A stretch of DNA of 64,000 nucleotides from Cordylochernes scorpioides (GCA_030710605.1 CP092879.1:28653201-28717200); one strand, 5' to 3'. Positions 48,933 to 60,019 are shown, counted from the stretch's first letter. Numbers and translations are program-made. Notes: generated from the letters alone by a model not told the origin.

Positions 48933-49591
48933 GAAGAGAGCCTCAGAAACGGGATATTTACGGTTTTATTAAAAGTAGAACAGAGATTCAGAGTTGGGGA
49001 TACACAGGTTTCATTAATAAAAGAGCAGAGACTCAAAAACCGGGGTTACACATTTTTTAATTAAAGAAGAACAGAGACTCAGAGACCGATAATACACAGG
49101 TTTTATTTGAGAGAAAAACAGAGACTCGGAGACGGGGGGATATACAGGTTTTATTTGAAGAAGAACAGAGACTCAGAGACTGGGAAAAACATGTTTTATT
49201 CAGAGAAGAACAGAGACTCAGATACGGGGGATACACATGTTTTATTTAAAGATAAAAAGAGACTCAGAGATAAGGGATACACAGGGTTTATTTAAGAACA
49301 GAGAATCAGAGACGGGGGGATACACAGGTTTTATTTAAAGAAAAACAGAATCTCAGAGACGGAGTATAAACATGTTTTATTTAAAGAAGAACGGAGACTC
49401 AGAGACTAGGGATACACAGGGTTATCTAAAGTAGAACAGAGACTTAGAGACCGGGAATGAACAGTTTCTATTTAAAGTAGAACAGACACTTAGAGATGGT
49501 GAAAATACAGGTTTCATTTTAAGTTGAACAGAGACTTAGAGACGGGGAATAGACAGGTTTCATTTAGAGTTAAACAAAGACTCAAAGACAT

Positions 49592-52036
49592 GGGAAACCC
49601 CCAAGATGGTACTTGTAGATGGTCGCCTTCGCTACACTTATGATCTTCATTGACTCGGGCTGGAGGCCAACACCGAAGAGCCAGGCCTGCAGATCCAGGG
49701 GCACTTCGCAGGAAACGAACACCTCCCTGAGCAGGGTTCGCACGGCTCGGCAACTCCAATATCTGCGGTTCAGCGACTCGTCGCTGGACCCACAGGCGGC
49801 ACAGTTGGCACGCCTCGAGGCAGGATGGTCAGAATGGGGTGGCACGTGGAGGGCCAGCCGTAGGGCGACATCAGCGTTGTGCCCCGAGAACCAGTTCCGA
49901 CGCAGGTCGGCCCAAGGTACGAGTATGGTGCTGGGCACATCCACAGTGAGGGTCCACCGCGCAGCAAGTTCGGCAGCAGGATGCTCCTTCAGCCGTGCCG
50001 AATCCAGTGCCCGGCGCGCCCTCTGGCTGGTGGGCGGGTAATGGAAGTCGCCGATTCCCGCAGGACGATGGTCTCCGCCTCGTACTCCGCATGATAGCTA
50101 GAGCTGGCGTTATCCTGCAGGAACGGCTGACAGAAGTCCCCAGGTGCTGCGCGTCTAGGAGCGCGGCCCGTGTTGAGCGCGCTAGTGCAAGGGCGCCATC
50201 TTAGAAGTCCCCGACAGTCGCCTGTAGCCAGCGGTCGGGAGCCAGCATGTCTGGCGGCCGCAGGAACCTGTTGTCGCCTCGAAAACGCAAAGACCTCACG
50301 CTGGCAGGATGGAGAATTCGGTGGTAAATCTCAAGAAAGTTGGACACGGATTCCCTGAGACTCAATAGCCTCCTTCTCCTCGATGAGAGTCAGACGTCAA
50401 GGAGCCGGCGATTCATCCACGCCCGACAGCGGAACAGTCATGAGTAGCCGTTGGCTGCCCCGCGCAGAGAAGCCTGAACGCTCTTCAGGCAGGCAAGCCG
50501 AAGCTGGCTTGCGATGTCGAGCAGGCCGACGCCACCCTCGGTGTCTGGGCGAGCCAGGATGCCTCCAGGGAGCCACGAGACTCGGCTCGTACCCCACACG
50601 AATCGCGCCTGCAACCGACCTATGGTGACTTAAGGTGGAACGTAGCCGTGGAGGTGGTGCAGGATGGAACCCAGGCCCAATCAGTTAGCCGCGCGGGCAC
50701 GACACACCAGATACAGTCCCTGAACGAAGGGAGACCACCTCGCGATAGTCAGCTCTAGCAGCCCCATCAGGTGGGAGGCCTGGGAGGCAACGGTGTTCCC
50801 GGCGGTGATCGTGCAGCCCAGGATAATTAGCGATTCGGACGTCTAGGAGATTCCCAGAGGAGTATCCGTCCGGTGCCTTCAGGAACCGCACCAGAGCCCG
50901 CAGCTCTTGCGAAATTGATAGCCACCCTGGAGGCCATGCGGAACTCCTCGAAGATCAGAGAACGAGTTCAAACTGATCGTCGTCCCTGATGAAGAGTAGG
51001 ATGTCATCCGCATAGGCGACCACTCTGCCGTGGCCCAGGATCCTCTGGAGTCGACGTAACAGTGTCCCAACTCCGATGCTGAAGAGTGCGGCACTGAGAC
51101 GGCAGCTCTGCCTGACCCCGTTGAGAAGCAGGAAGGCCTTTGTGTAGACATCACCGACCCGGATGGAGGCTCGCTTCGCCGTAGAGGACAACAATTCACC
51201 CTAAGAAGGTAGATGGCAGGCCCAGCTTCCCAGCAGGGCGAACAGGTAGCTCCTGCTCAGGGTGTCGAACGCCTACTTCTGGTCCAGGGAGATGACAGCC
51301 AGCGGCGTGTCCTATCTGGATGCCCCAGCAGCTTCGTCAGACACTCGCGCGATATTTCAGGAGGATGACCGTCCTGGAACGGCGTAGGTCTGACAGTCGA
51401 GCACCAGGTCTGGCAGATGACGTCGCAGGTGGGCCATGAGCACGACTCTGAGGACCCTGTAGTCGGTCGTTGGCAGGCTGATTGGCCTGAATGCCTGTAG
51501 ACCCGGACAACCGTGCACCTTCGGCAGCAGGATGACCTTGCTGCGCCTTGAGGATGGAGGCAAGGCCCCGCGGAGTCGAGAAGCCTCGAAGATTTGCCGA
51601 AGAACTTCGGCGAAGAATTCTTCAAAGGCTTTGACAAACTCGCCAGGTAGTCCTTCCCCTCCCGAAGCATGGCTGTTTGACAGGCGATGGATGGCTACCG
51701 CTATCTGGTCGCGTTAGATGTCGGCGAGAAAGAGCTGGTCCCACTCGTCGAACTCCAGGGGGAGGCACTTCAGCTAGGAAGTCGGCGAAGGCTTCTTTCG
51801 AACTTGGAGCCTGAGCGAAGCGACTGCTTAAGCGTTCTAGAAAGAAGCGCCTAAGCTGGCCCCCGGAGATGGCGTTGCCGTCGTCGTCGGTGAAGGTGGA
51901 GGGAGAGCGACGTCTGGCTCGAAGGGATCGCCCGAGGTCCGACAAGGAAGGATAGTCGGAGCGGGCAGTGTCGTCCTCCAGTCTCCGCCTCAGGAAGTGG
52001 CTTGCTCTTCTGATGTATTCACCGCCGGACTCGGCG
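49592..52036 (-). pseudogene. L1/Tx1-like LINE fragment, copy B
   Basis: Longer copy of the LINE, satellite on both sides, much richer in GC than the neighbours. From 52036 down: a region before the RT ('DYPSLSDLGRSLRARRRS'), 'SKVILLPKVHGCPG', 'FRPISLPTTDYRVL', 'TYAVPGRSSS', a degraded 'SLDQE' site, 'NGVRQSCRLSAALFS' and intact 'AYADDILLF' (51003-51014), then thumb, and the zinc-like C-terminus ('CAACGSSDES', 'RYWSCRAVRTLLREVF') near 49735-49812. The 'Q-T-Y-x-V-P-G-R' and 'SLDQE' style is that of the Tx1 group. Several frameshifts and stops; the expected upstream endonuclease is absent. Would have copied its RNA into DNA at nicked target sites. Confidence 0.85.
50955..51194 (-). pseudogene. 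LINE reverse transcriptase palm, open segment
   Basis: An open piece of copy B with 'RVGDVYTKAFLLLNGVRQ' and 'VVAYADDILLFI'. The two catalytic Asp of YADD are present. The family usually has Gly-Cys-Pro after 'RQ', here 'SCR', which would probably harm activity. Flanking segments continue in other frames. Confidence 0.8.
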
Positions 52037-52055
52037 AGAGAGAGAGAGAGAGAGA
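52037..52055. repeat. (GA)n tract at the LINE 5' edge
   Basis: About nine GA repeats join the LINE to the satellite. Confidence 0.85.
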
Positions 52056-52265
52056 GAGGATACACAGGTTTTATTTAAAGAAGAACAGAGACTCATAGAC
52101 GGGGGGATACACAGGTTTTATTAAAAGAAGAACAGAGACTCAGAGACGGGGAATACAGAGGTTTTATTAAAAGAAGAACCGAGACTAAGAGACGTGGGAT
52201 ACACAGGTTTTATTAAAAGAGAACAGAAACTCAGAGACGGAGGATACACACGGTTTATTTAAAGA
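52056..52265. repeat. 46-bp minisatellite, short remnant
   Basis: Four to five monomers, close to consensus. They show that LINE copy B is embedded in satellite. Confidence 0.9.
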
Positions 52266-52269
52266 CATA

Positions 52270-52440
52270 CATAGTCTCATTTTATGATGAAAATATACAG
52301 AAATAGTAGACTGTGAAATTCACATGTTATAGAACAAAAATATACAGTTATAATACATTGGGAATTTCATATGTTATAGCCAAAAGATACAGAGATAATA
52401 TATATTGGGCAATTACTCATGTTATAGGTAAAAAGGGGCC
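52270..52440. repeat. Second minisatellite, about 48 bp, three units
   Basis: Units share 'catgttatag' and 'aaatatacag' or 'aagatacagagataata' spaced about 48 bp apart. Not obviously related to the 46-bp unit except for 'atacag'. Confidence 0.6.
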
Positions 52441-52477
52441 AATATTTACTCATATTTCTGACGAACGCTGGATTTCG

Positions 52478-52705
52478 TTAGAACTGATCATGATCAGTAT
52501 ATCTTCGCGAAAGTGCATCATCGATGGCTATGCCCTGGAAATTCCTTTTTCTTGGCATTTTCTGAAAGACTTCTTCGAGTAGACCTGTGTACTTGGTGAG
52601 GATAGCTTTGTTGAAGACGCAAAGTCTGCTGAAGCCATGTACGTTGTTTGAAAGGACGAGTTCTCTACCTGATTCGTATTGTCTTGTCGGCTTCCGCTCA
52701 GACAA
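52478..52705 (-). CDS. Diverged relative of the second chained frame
   Basis: 75-residue minus-strand frame with 'QYESGRELVLSNN', 'VFNKAILTKY' and 'EEVFQKMPRKRNF'. It aligns loosely with the 62-aa frame at 54386-54574 (Glu-Ser then Arg, a later Phe, then '(I/V)F(D/Q)KMP'), and the DNA around 'ggcatttt' also aligns. It may be an older member of the same family. Alternatively an unrelated exon. Function unknown. Confidence 0.3.
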   Translation of the reverse strand: MSERKPTRQYESGRELVLSNNVHGFSRLCVFNKAILTKYTGLLEEVFQKMPRKRNFQGIAIDDALSRRYTDHDQF

Positions 52706-52859
52706 TTATTTCTGCGAAGGCTGGCTTAAGTCCGATGGAGCCGAGATGAGAGAGTTCAAGATTCCTTAATACAAAATTTGGATATTTGATATTGAATTTT
52801 GGTCGGCGACGATTATCAACAGCAGAGGTATTTTCCTTTCAAGAAAATTCGACCTCTTA

Positions 52860-53325
52860 AGAAGTTCTCTCAAAAATACCCTGGAAATAGATAACGGCGA
52901 CGAGTTTCTTTTAAAAATGCTGTAAATTCGGCAAGCTTTCGGACTTTGACGTCCTTCAACAGGCAACTTTCCAAGAAACTGATAGATAATATTTATATAC
53001 AAGTAAATATTTATATAATTAGAACATTTGTAAGCGAAAAAATAATTATTATACAAAATTATTTTCTCTTTATCTATGTATACAATTTGATCTGAGAAAA
53101 GGATGACTACCTCAGAATGCAGGGTTTACATAGATAAAGAGAGAAGAATTTTGTATTATAATCCATTATTTCGCTAACAAAAGTTCTAATTATATAAATA
53201 TTTACTTGTATATAAATATTTTCGTTCAGTTTCTTGGAAAGTTGCCTGTCGAAGGACGTAAAAGTCCGAAAACTTGCCGAAATTACAGCATTAATAAAAG
53301 AAACTCGTCGCTGTTAACTTTTGTT
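52860..53325. repeat. Inverted repeat at the left edge of block copy 3
   Basis: The arm 52890-53080 is the reverse complement of 53128-53318 with mismatches. Landmarks are 'ttcttggaaagttgcctgt' on the right and its complement on the left. The spacer of about 47 bp (53081-53127) contains 'ctgagaaaagg' and 'ctacctcag'. The left arm is an inverted copy of the block head. Confidence 0.85.
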
Positions 53326-53519
53326 CCTCCTTCAAGATGATGTCAAGCGATTCCTTCTCTTGTAAATATATATCTTCCTGAATGGCGTGCATTTCACATT
53401 TTGAAAGGATGATATGAAGATGATGCCGCGAATGACCGCAAGCATGCAGATTACCAATATAGGTTAATTCCGCTAAGGCCCGGACACTGTGAGATTTGAG
53501 GACGTAACGGATGGTATGT

Positions 53520-53732
53520 CACATGAAGTCACATGTCGACACCTCAGCGGTGTTCATCTGATGTTAGCACGGAGTGGTTAAAGCTGTTTCTCAGTAGTTA
53601 TTTGTGGAATATAAATCGACACCGGAACAGAATTTTCAGAAGCTGGAATCTCCAGAAGTCGAAGCAGTTCGTCGCTGATGGAGCCACGCCAGGACAGCGT
53701 GTTGTTGTCCTCGATGTAAGCAGAGAACATTC
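53520..53732. repeat. 213-bp local duplication inside block copy 3
   Basis: Nearly identical to 54053-54265 ('catgaagtcacatgtcgac' to 'gcagagaacatt'). It replaces about 15 bp that copies 1 and 2 have between 'cggatggta' and 'cttgaagagctcag'. It duplicates part of the third chained frame. Confidence 0.85.
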
Positions 53733-54089
53733 TTGAAGAGCTCAGCAGAGAGCTTGTATTTCTCAAAGCTTCGATAATTATCCTTCACATCGAACTAATC
53801 AAGTATTGTACAAGCTTGCAGGGCGGGTAGCTTCCTCTTAGCGACATCCTTCGGTGGAATCGCTCACTGAAGTTATCAAAGTCTAGACTCTTGAATTTAT
53901 CATTTTACCTAATTCCATCGAGTGTCAGGATTGAAGGTAGGTAAGCCTAAAGGCTCAAACATGACTTGCATGACCTTTGACCTTGATAGGAAGAGACTCG
54001 CCATCAAGTGTAGATAGTGCCTACGAGGACAGTAAGGACTTCTACTGAGCTAGACATGAAGTCACATGTCGACACCTCAGCAGTGTTCA

Positions 54090-54370
54090 TCTGATGTTAG
54101 CACGGAGTGGTTAAAGCTGTTTCTCAGTAGTTATTTGTGGAATATAAATCGACACCGGAACAGAATTTTCAGAAGCTGGAATCTCCAGAAGTCGAAGCAG
54201 TTCGTCGCTGATGGAGCCACGCCAGGACAGCGTGTTGTTGTCCTCGATGTAAGCAGAGAACATTTGGCCCGTTAATGTCCTTGGTATTTTACACTTTAAA
54301 TACTTTATGCAGCGAGACTATTCACGAAATAACTCTCTACAGTCTTCAACGGTCGTGAATAAACAAACTA
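54090..54370 (-). pseudogene. Third chained frame, interrupted
   Basis: Same segment as 26866-27159 with a stop in the 'FREQSRC' region and 'NTLSWRG' for 'NTPSWRG'. Confidence 0.45.
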
Positions 54371-54385
54371 TATTTAAGAATATGG

Positions 54386-54574
54386 TCATAAAGTATCGCT
54401 GAGATTTTTATTGATGAAAACGAACGGCACTTTATCGAATATTCGCTTCGCCTTATTCCTGTAAAGATTGAATGTTTTAAAAATGTTGTTGCTAATGGTG
54501 AAGTCCACCTTGATACGGCTTTCTGACTGCATCACGTTCGACAGTTCAGCATATTCTTGACCAGGCATCTTCAT
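54386..54574 (-). CDS. Second chained frame, 62 aa
   Basis: Open, with two residue changes from copies 1 and 2 (T to N in the 'TIST' stretch, M to V in 'DKMP'). Confidence 0.4.
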   Translation of the reverse strand: MKMPGQEYAELSNVMQSESRIKVDFTISNNIFKTFNLYRNKAKRIFDKVPFVFINKNLSDTL

Positions 54575-54756
54575 TCGTTCGAAGACCGATCCGCTTCAAG
54601 AATGACCTACAGTGTTTTGATGTAGTCCAAAATTTCGAAGTCGGTAGAATTTTTCAAGAAGAAGAGTTGGTTGAAGGTAGATACGTCAGACAGCACCTTA
54701 CATTGGGTCTGCTGTAGCCTGATGGTACAGATTTCAGTGATCAGGTCTTCGTTCAC
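54571..54756 (-). pseudogene. First chained frame, interrupted
   Basis: A TAG after 'DYIKTL' replaces the Glu codon of the other copies. Confidence 0.45.
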
Positions 54757-55124
54757 TTAGTTACACACGTTCCTCAGTCTCTGCGAATTGTTTGTATCTG
54801 CTCTAGGAAGCTTTGTTGGTTACCCGCTGCATTTCAGTCCTTGTCTTAGACTCTTATTTTATTAGACATTCAAACCCCATCAATTCCACCTTCCTGCTTT
54901 TCTGAGTTCGGCAAGAAGGCCGAATTTACAAGGCTTTTCTACGTGGTGATACTCGCATCTTGTCGCTGTTCAAAATATTTGTAAAATATCTTGTACATAG
55001 CAATATTTTCTTTATCTTATAACTAATCTGTAGCTTGATCAATTTTATTCCATTTTTCAAGAGTATATTAACTTATATAGTATCTGTGGAGGGATTTATA
55101 TCACTCAATTTCTATCACCTTTTA

Positions 55125-55340
55125 CTAAAAAGATAAAATCATGCGTCGCACTATCGCAAGTTTCGTTTTTATACAAGTAAACATTGAAAAAGCAAAACTT
55201 GAGTGCGAGAACATTGGTATAAAGGTATGAGGTAGAATTTCTAGTGGTTCAAGGATATCATCTATAAAAACGAATAATTTCACCAAACCAGGATTTGCAT
55301 TGTAACTGATAAGAAAGTGATCTTGAACAAGCACTTTCAT
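55125..55340 (-). CDS. Conserved small frame, extended to 71 aa
   Basis: Carries the same 'HFLISYNANPGLVKLF' core. A base change removes the stop after 'EPL', so the frame runs on into sequence that is noncoding in copies 1 and 2. Confidence 0.35.
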   Translation of the reverse strand: MKVLVQDHFLISYNANPGLVKLFVFIDDILEPLEILPHTFIPMFSHSSFAFSMFTCIKTKLAIVRRMILSF

Positions 55341-56048
55341 GTTTTTAGTAAAAAGAGATACCTTAAAAAACGAAAATATCTAGTATAAGATATTATTTTA
55401 GTATCTCAAACTTTTTAATTTTCAAAGTGTATATTTCAATTTTATTGTTCACAAAGTGGAATATTTGAAATATTTACCATTATATTCTTATATATACGGA
55501 TGTGTTCAAATCCTATTCTCAAGTTCACAAACATACAATGCTATATATATATATTGGAATATGAAAAGAGTTTAAATTTGTGCGATTTGTTTTATATTTT
55601 CTAAAATTTCAAAGTATATTTGTAGGTAAATTATCTTTAAATCTGGCTTAAAATTTCGCGATGTTTTTATCCATAGCACACAACACTATTTTATAGAAAC
55701 TCTTAAAGGTATTAATGTAATGATAATATATGTGAATGTAACTTTGTTTCTGATCTACTGATGTTCTTTGAGAATTTTACTCGAATAAAATTATAGAAAC
55801 AAAAAGAAGATGTATCCACGTGTAATCTCAGGTTCTAGAAGGACTTAACGCATTTTGTCGAAGATTTCAGAGCCAAAGAAGAGTAAAACGGTGGTCTCCA
55901 GAAACCAATAACAGAAGAAGAGAACAAACCTACCTGAATGGTCCTCTCCTCTTCCCTGGAAACAACAACATCATCCCACTTTATTTTCCATCACATGACA
56001 CAGAATATTGTACTGATACTATAATGTATATTTTTATTACACATATAT

Positions 56049-56558
56049 ATAACATAAAGTTTTTTTTTTTTTTGCTTATCCCTTGTACACGTGGTACAGG
56101 CCAAGATATTCACGGTGGGTAGAAGTTGGCGACTGCTTTTACTGTAAGTGCACCACATGTCTACACATGTGAAAAGCAGTTCGACTTTACACTTACAAAT
56201 GTGCCAGAGCCCCGTTTGGTTACTTGCACTCGCTGGTGGGGTTGGACTTTTGCAAGAATTTGTGACCATTGAAGCATTTTTTATCAGAAAAAAATTCCTA
56301 GTGCGGGAATAGAACCCGGGCCGTAGCGGTCGAAAACCAACGGTTTAGCCCATCCTTTCACCGACCCCTTTCCTTCGCCAGTCCCCGCCGCTAGACGCCC
56401 TCGGGCCGCCTCTCTAGGACCACGCTTAGGGACGCAGCGTCCGCCTCTCCGTGGCGGCCACCGCACCCAAAAGACCAATACGGGATCCGATCCTGGGTCG
56501 TGGCCGTCGGAAATCGACGGTGTATACCATTCGTCCACCGACCCAATAACATAAAGTT
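56049..56558 (-). mobile_element. Dimeric tRNA-like SINE, duplicated copy
   Basis: 484-bp body (56062-56545) with the same 'ataacataaagtt' target duplication (56049-56061, 56546-56558) as 28849-29367. Inherited by block duplication rather than inserted twice. Confidence 0.85.
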
Positions 56559-57244
56559 GCGTGAGGATGATATCCATGTACCAAAAGAGGCACATCTCCC
56601 TTTAATTGTGCATTAGAACGATGTACTGCATCACCTTAGTAAATGACTACTAGTTATGATACCCTAGTAAAGACTTTACTAGTGATGATGAAAATTTATC
56701 CACAAAATATCAAACAAAAAGCCAATCTGTATACCATGATTTTGGGCTTTGGCTTTCATCAGTACAGAGGCGGCTTTGATTTCATAATATCCTACGAAAT
56801 AGCTTATGAAATCGGTCGAATTTACCAAGCAGGTTTTAAGTATGTATGTTAAATAAAAATTATTGAATTTAAAATTCAATGCTGTAGGGTCGACCATATA
56901 TTGGGCTTAACCCATTGTGGTTGTTTCCCGTTGGCCGACTCAAATATTTTTGTACATATGTAAATATGTAATCTTTTTTTTTTCTTCTTTACGCCTCAAA
57001 CCACAGGTATTTCTTCTTAAATTCTTTCATTGGCACAATTAAAGCTGTTTCTGATCTAAACTATTTTTATTAATATTACCACGTCTGCATCAACAACATG
57101 CATACTCGTGTATCCTTAAACAAGCCAAACAAATTCTATATCAAACAGATTACCATAACAGTATATAGTTATATATATAGTTGTAAGTGGTCGTTCAATA
57201 GCTATTTCCTTATTTCTATCTACATGTGGCGTGTGCCCTCATGT

Positions 57245-57427
57245 TCAGTTAATCACTGCATCGCATGCCTGAAGATGTTCCTCATCAAATGCACATAGGG
57301 AAAGGAATCCACAAACTTCAATCGTTTTCTGATGTCTTTTGATAAGTAGTATGGAGACTTTATACAATTTCAGTATGTCGGTGAAGTTATTCTCATATTT
57401 CTCCATCACATGCCCAAGTAAACTCAC
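57245..57427 (-). CDS. 60-aa conserved frame, copy 3
   Basis: One residue different from 30174-30356. Function unknown. Confidence 0.45.
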   Translation of the reverse strand: MSLLGHVMEKYENNFTDILKLYKVSILLIKRHQKTIEVCGFLSLCAFDEEHLQACDAVIN

Positions 57428-58743
57428 GTATTAATAGCTATTGTTATCGGTATGTGATCTTTCGACTAGTATATAAATGTTTCGCGGTAAATAAAGAGTA
57501 ATAATCTCTATATGTAGAGATTTACAAGATTTTTACCTAATTCAGAATATTGTGGCGAAGAAATAATTTATATTTTATTATTTAATTTATTTATTCAATG
57601 AAAATATTTCAAACAGATTTTCCTATTACTTTATATTTGTAAAATCATCATATTGTATTGAGGATCATCATATATGATGCCTAGCTTGTTTGCTTGATAA
57701 TCTCTAGCTGTAGATAGTTGGGTTGAGGTTTGTTGATATTTGTCGACTAGTCGTACTGACGTCCTTAATAAATACTTTTACATTAAGATATACTAATACT
57801 CGAACTCTACACGCTACAATATTGTGTATCATGAATATAATCGCTATTATTACATTATTCTTCGCCAATAGAAAGCATACAATTCACCCATATTGGAAAC
57901 ATTCTTTCACATTCCCCTAACACATAATAAATATGGGTTGATCAAAATTGTCGGCCTCTAATTGAAGAAAGTTCCACAGTATTTAAAGACCCTCCAATCC
58001 AACAACATTATAGATGATACCATCTTAATGTTAAATTCATTTTTCCCATTCTTGATTCCTATTCAGATCAATTTTATCAATTCGAAAGACCACAACCTAT
58101 TTAGTATCTAGTTGGTCCTTTTCGAAGTGTTTGGATGACACAGAATCAAGATTTCCCAACCAAGTTGCAACGGACTATGATCCCTCCAATAAGCACAATC
58201 CTTGGGGTAGAGATAAGCTTAGTTTGACGTCAAAACAGATTTCAGTTCCATCGTTTCGAAATCCCATTAGATTGCTTCAGCTTAAACATAAAGACCGATC
58301 ATCATTCTGAATATCATCAACATATATGATCAATATTTTCAGTACATGAGATGACTTAGTTGCCGTTAATAGATCGGAACGTAGCAAATTTGAACCCGCT
58401 AAGCCATCAGTAAGTGAGTTGAAATCATCAATTCACCTACCACGTGGAGTGGCTTATGTTTCATTTGCTCATCTTGGTTGATTTCATGCGATTTCTTAAA
58501 TCAAAGAGTTATCATTTCATACAAATAATTATAAAGCTTTTAATATCCTCATTGTTATTTATTTTATCAAGTTTCTTTTTGGCGAATTTTTTCTTTTGTC
58601 TATTCTTAGAAATCTCCTCTGGCAGTGATTAATAATATACAGCAAGAAAAAATTATTGTAAGCGAACTATTTTTTATTGTATTATAAATCAACTTTATAT
58701 AATATTGCATTTTATTAATATAGATTTACAAGCGAAAAATATG

Positions 58744-58816
58744 CCCAGGGTAGCCTAGTGGACATGACATCTGCCCGGTAACGGAACACTGTGGGTTCGA
58801 TTCCCATCCCTAGACA
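58744..58816 (+). other. tRNA-like sequence, copy 3
   Basis: A box at 58751-58761 and B box at 58794-58804, identical to 31682-31754, in a slightly longer insert. Confidence 0.65.
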
Positions 58817-59147
58817 CTTTTATTTTTCCGTTCATCATTACTCTTCACAATTCATCCTTTCATACTTCATCCCTAAGGATAGAAATAATCGTTATTTCTC
58901 CTTAAAATAAATTACGATTTTTCGTTCAAAAGAAATATTTGCGGTAAAACTTGTCAAACGTCGTTTTATTTTTGTATTTGTTTACTGGACAAGTTAATGG
59001 TATTATAAAGAGCTACTATCTTTTCCTTGTAATTTTTCTAATTTTGTCTCGTACAAAAAAAATCTCGGTATTTTAAAAATCTAGACTTTAGCCATATTTT
59101 GATTTTTTTCATATCTTTTATTCAGATACTGTTATTTTAGTTAGATT

Positions 59148-59543
59148 TCACACGTACGGATTCCCCATTAACTGAAAGAGATTAATATATATTTCATAAA
59201 GTTCAGTTTGAAGATCATTACGTTTCACTGTGTGTGAAACGGTGGTAACTAAATAAAGGAATTGGTTGTGTTTGTGTGAGAGAGGTGTAGACATTTTTTT
59301 TTCCAATTTCGGTTTAGTTTCTTTAACACTCTGTAGGTAATGTTGGAGTTTCTTGTAAAGGTTAAACTGTTCACAAAACTGTCTATATATTATGTTCCAG
59401 TGTGTGTTACATGTGTTATGAGAATGTAAAAAAAAAGATTGAATCCGGCAGGAAATGAAAGAAAAAGCCATTCGAGAAGGACACAATGCAAGGATGTGTT
59501 TTTGTGTAATGTTGGTGACAGGTTTGTATGGGTAATTGGCCAC
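59148..59543 (-). CDS. 131-aa conserved frame, copy 3
   Basis: The better preserved version: 'WNIIYRQFCEQFNLYKKL' continues smoothly into 'QSVKETKPKLEKK', as copy 1 also suggests. Copy 2 is shifted in this stretch. Function unknown. Confidence 0.45.
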   Translation of the reverse strand: MANYPYKPVTNITQKHILALCPSRMAFSFISCRIQSFFLHSHNTCNTHWNIIYRQFCEQFNLYKKLQHYLQSVKETKPKLEKKMSTPLSHKHNQFLYLVTTVSHTVKRNDLQTELYEIYINLFQLMGNPYV

Positions 59544-59799
59544 CCGACAGATCTAAAAAAATGGTAGTTTTAAAAGAGAAAGACTGGTAGAAAGGCTTTG
59601 ATTATTTTCCCGAATTGTTTATAGGGTGAGATTTTGGAATAGCAAATTATACAGGATTTAACAGGTAAATTAGGAAAACTAAAATGGAATTTAGAGAATT
59701 TTATTGCAGTGTTTTACCTAAACATCGATATGAAAATTATCATCATTAACTACGACAGACTTGCTGCAAGTGTTGAAAGAAGCACAGGTCTTGGCTACG

Positions 59800-60006
59800 A
59801 TGAATTGTTCAAATATGTCATCGCCGTTTGAACCGCATCATTTGGAGACTGGATGGAGCTTTACTGAAAATCTATCTCAACAACTTCCTATACAGAGTAG
59901 TTATCCTTGTCCAAATATACCATCACCGTTTGAAACGTATCATTTAGAGAATGGATGGAGCTTTACTGAAAATCTATCTCAACAACTTCCTATGCAGAGT
60001 AGTTGA
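59800..60006 (+). CDS. 34-residue tandem-repeat frame, two units
   Basis: ATG at 59800; two units, then a stop directly after 'PMQSS'. Same N-terminus as 32739. The copy-number difference from copy 2 shows repeat expansion or contraction after block duplication. Confidence 0.5.
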   Translation: MNCSNMSSPFEPHHLETGWSFTENLSQQLPIQSSYPCPNIPSPFETYHLENGWSFTENLSQQLPMQSS

Positions 60007-60019
60007 AAGTTTTACAGCC

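Larger units (their letters stand above)
40661..49591. repeat. 46-bp minisatellite array 2
   Basis: About 190 monomers, same unit and orientation as array 1. Monomer order matches the 18300-24480 part of array 1, including the (GTT)n insert. Extra tandem copying occurred here: 'aatccgagacg' sections at 41383 and 42240, and the cassette at 46050 and 47754. Begins at the gap, ends at the LINE in the same monomer context as array 1. Confidence 0.95.

Noticed and set aside
6334-49591. Regular short repeats resembling a CRISPR array
   Set aside because: The repeats are contiguous and fully degenerate, with no unique spacers, and the DNA is eukaryotic.
53533-54275. Plus-strand frames of 67-69 codons ('VADGATPGQRVVVLDV')
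   Set aside because: They lie opposite the third chained frame. In copies 1 and 2 no frame of useful length remains around them. The minus frame fits the neighbouring minus-strand series better.
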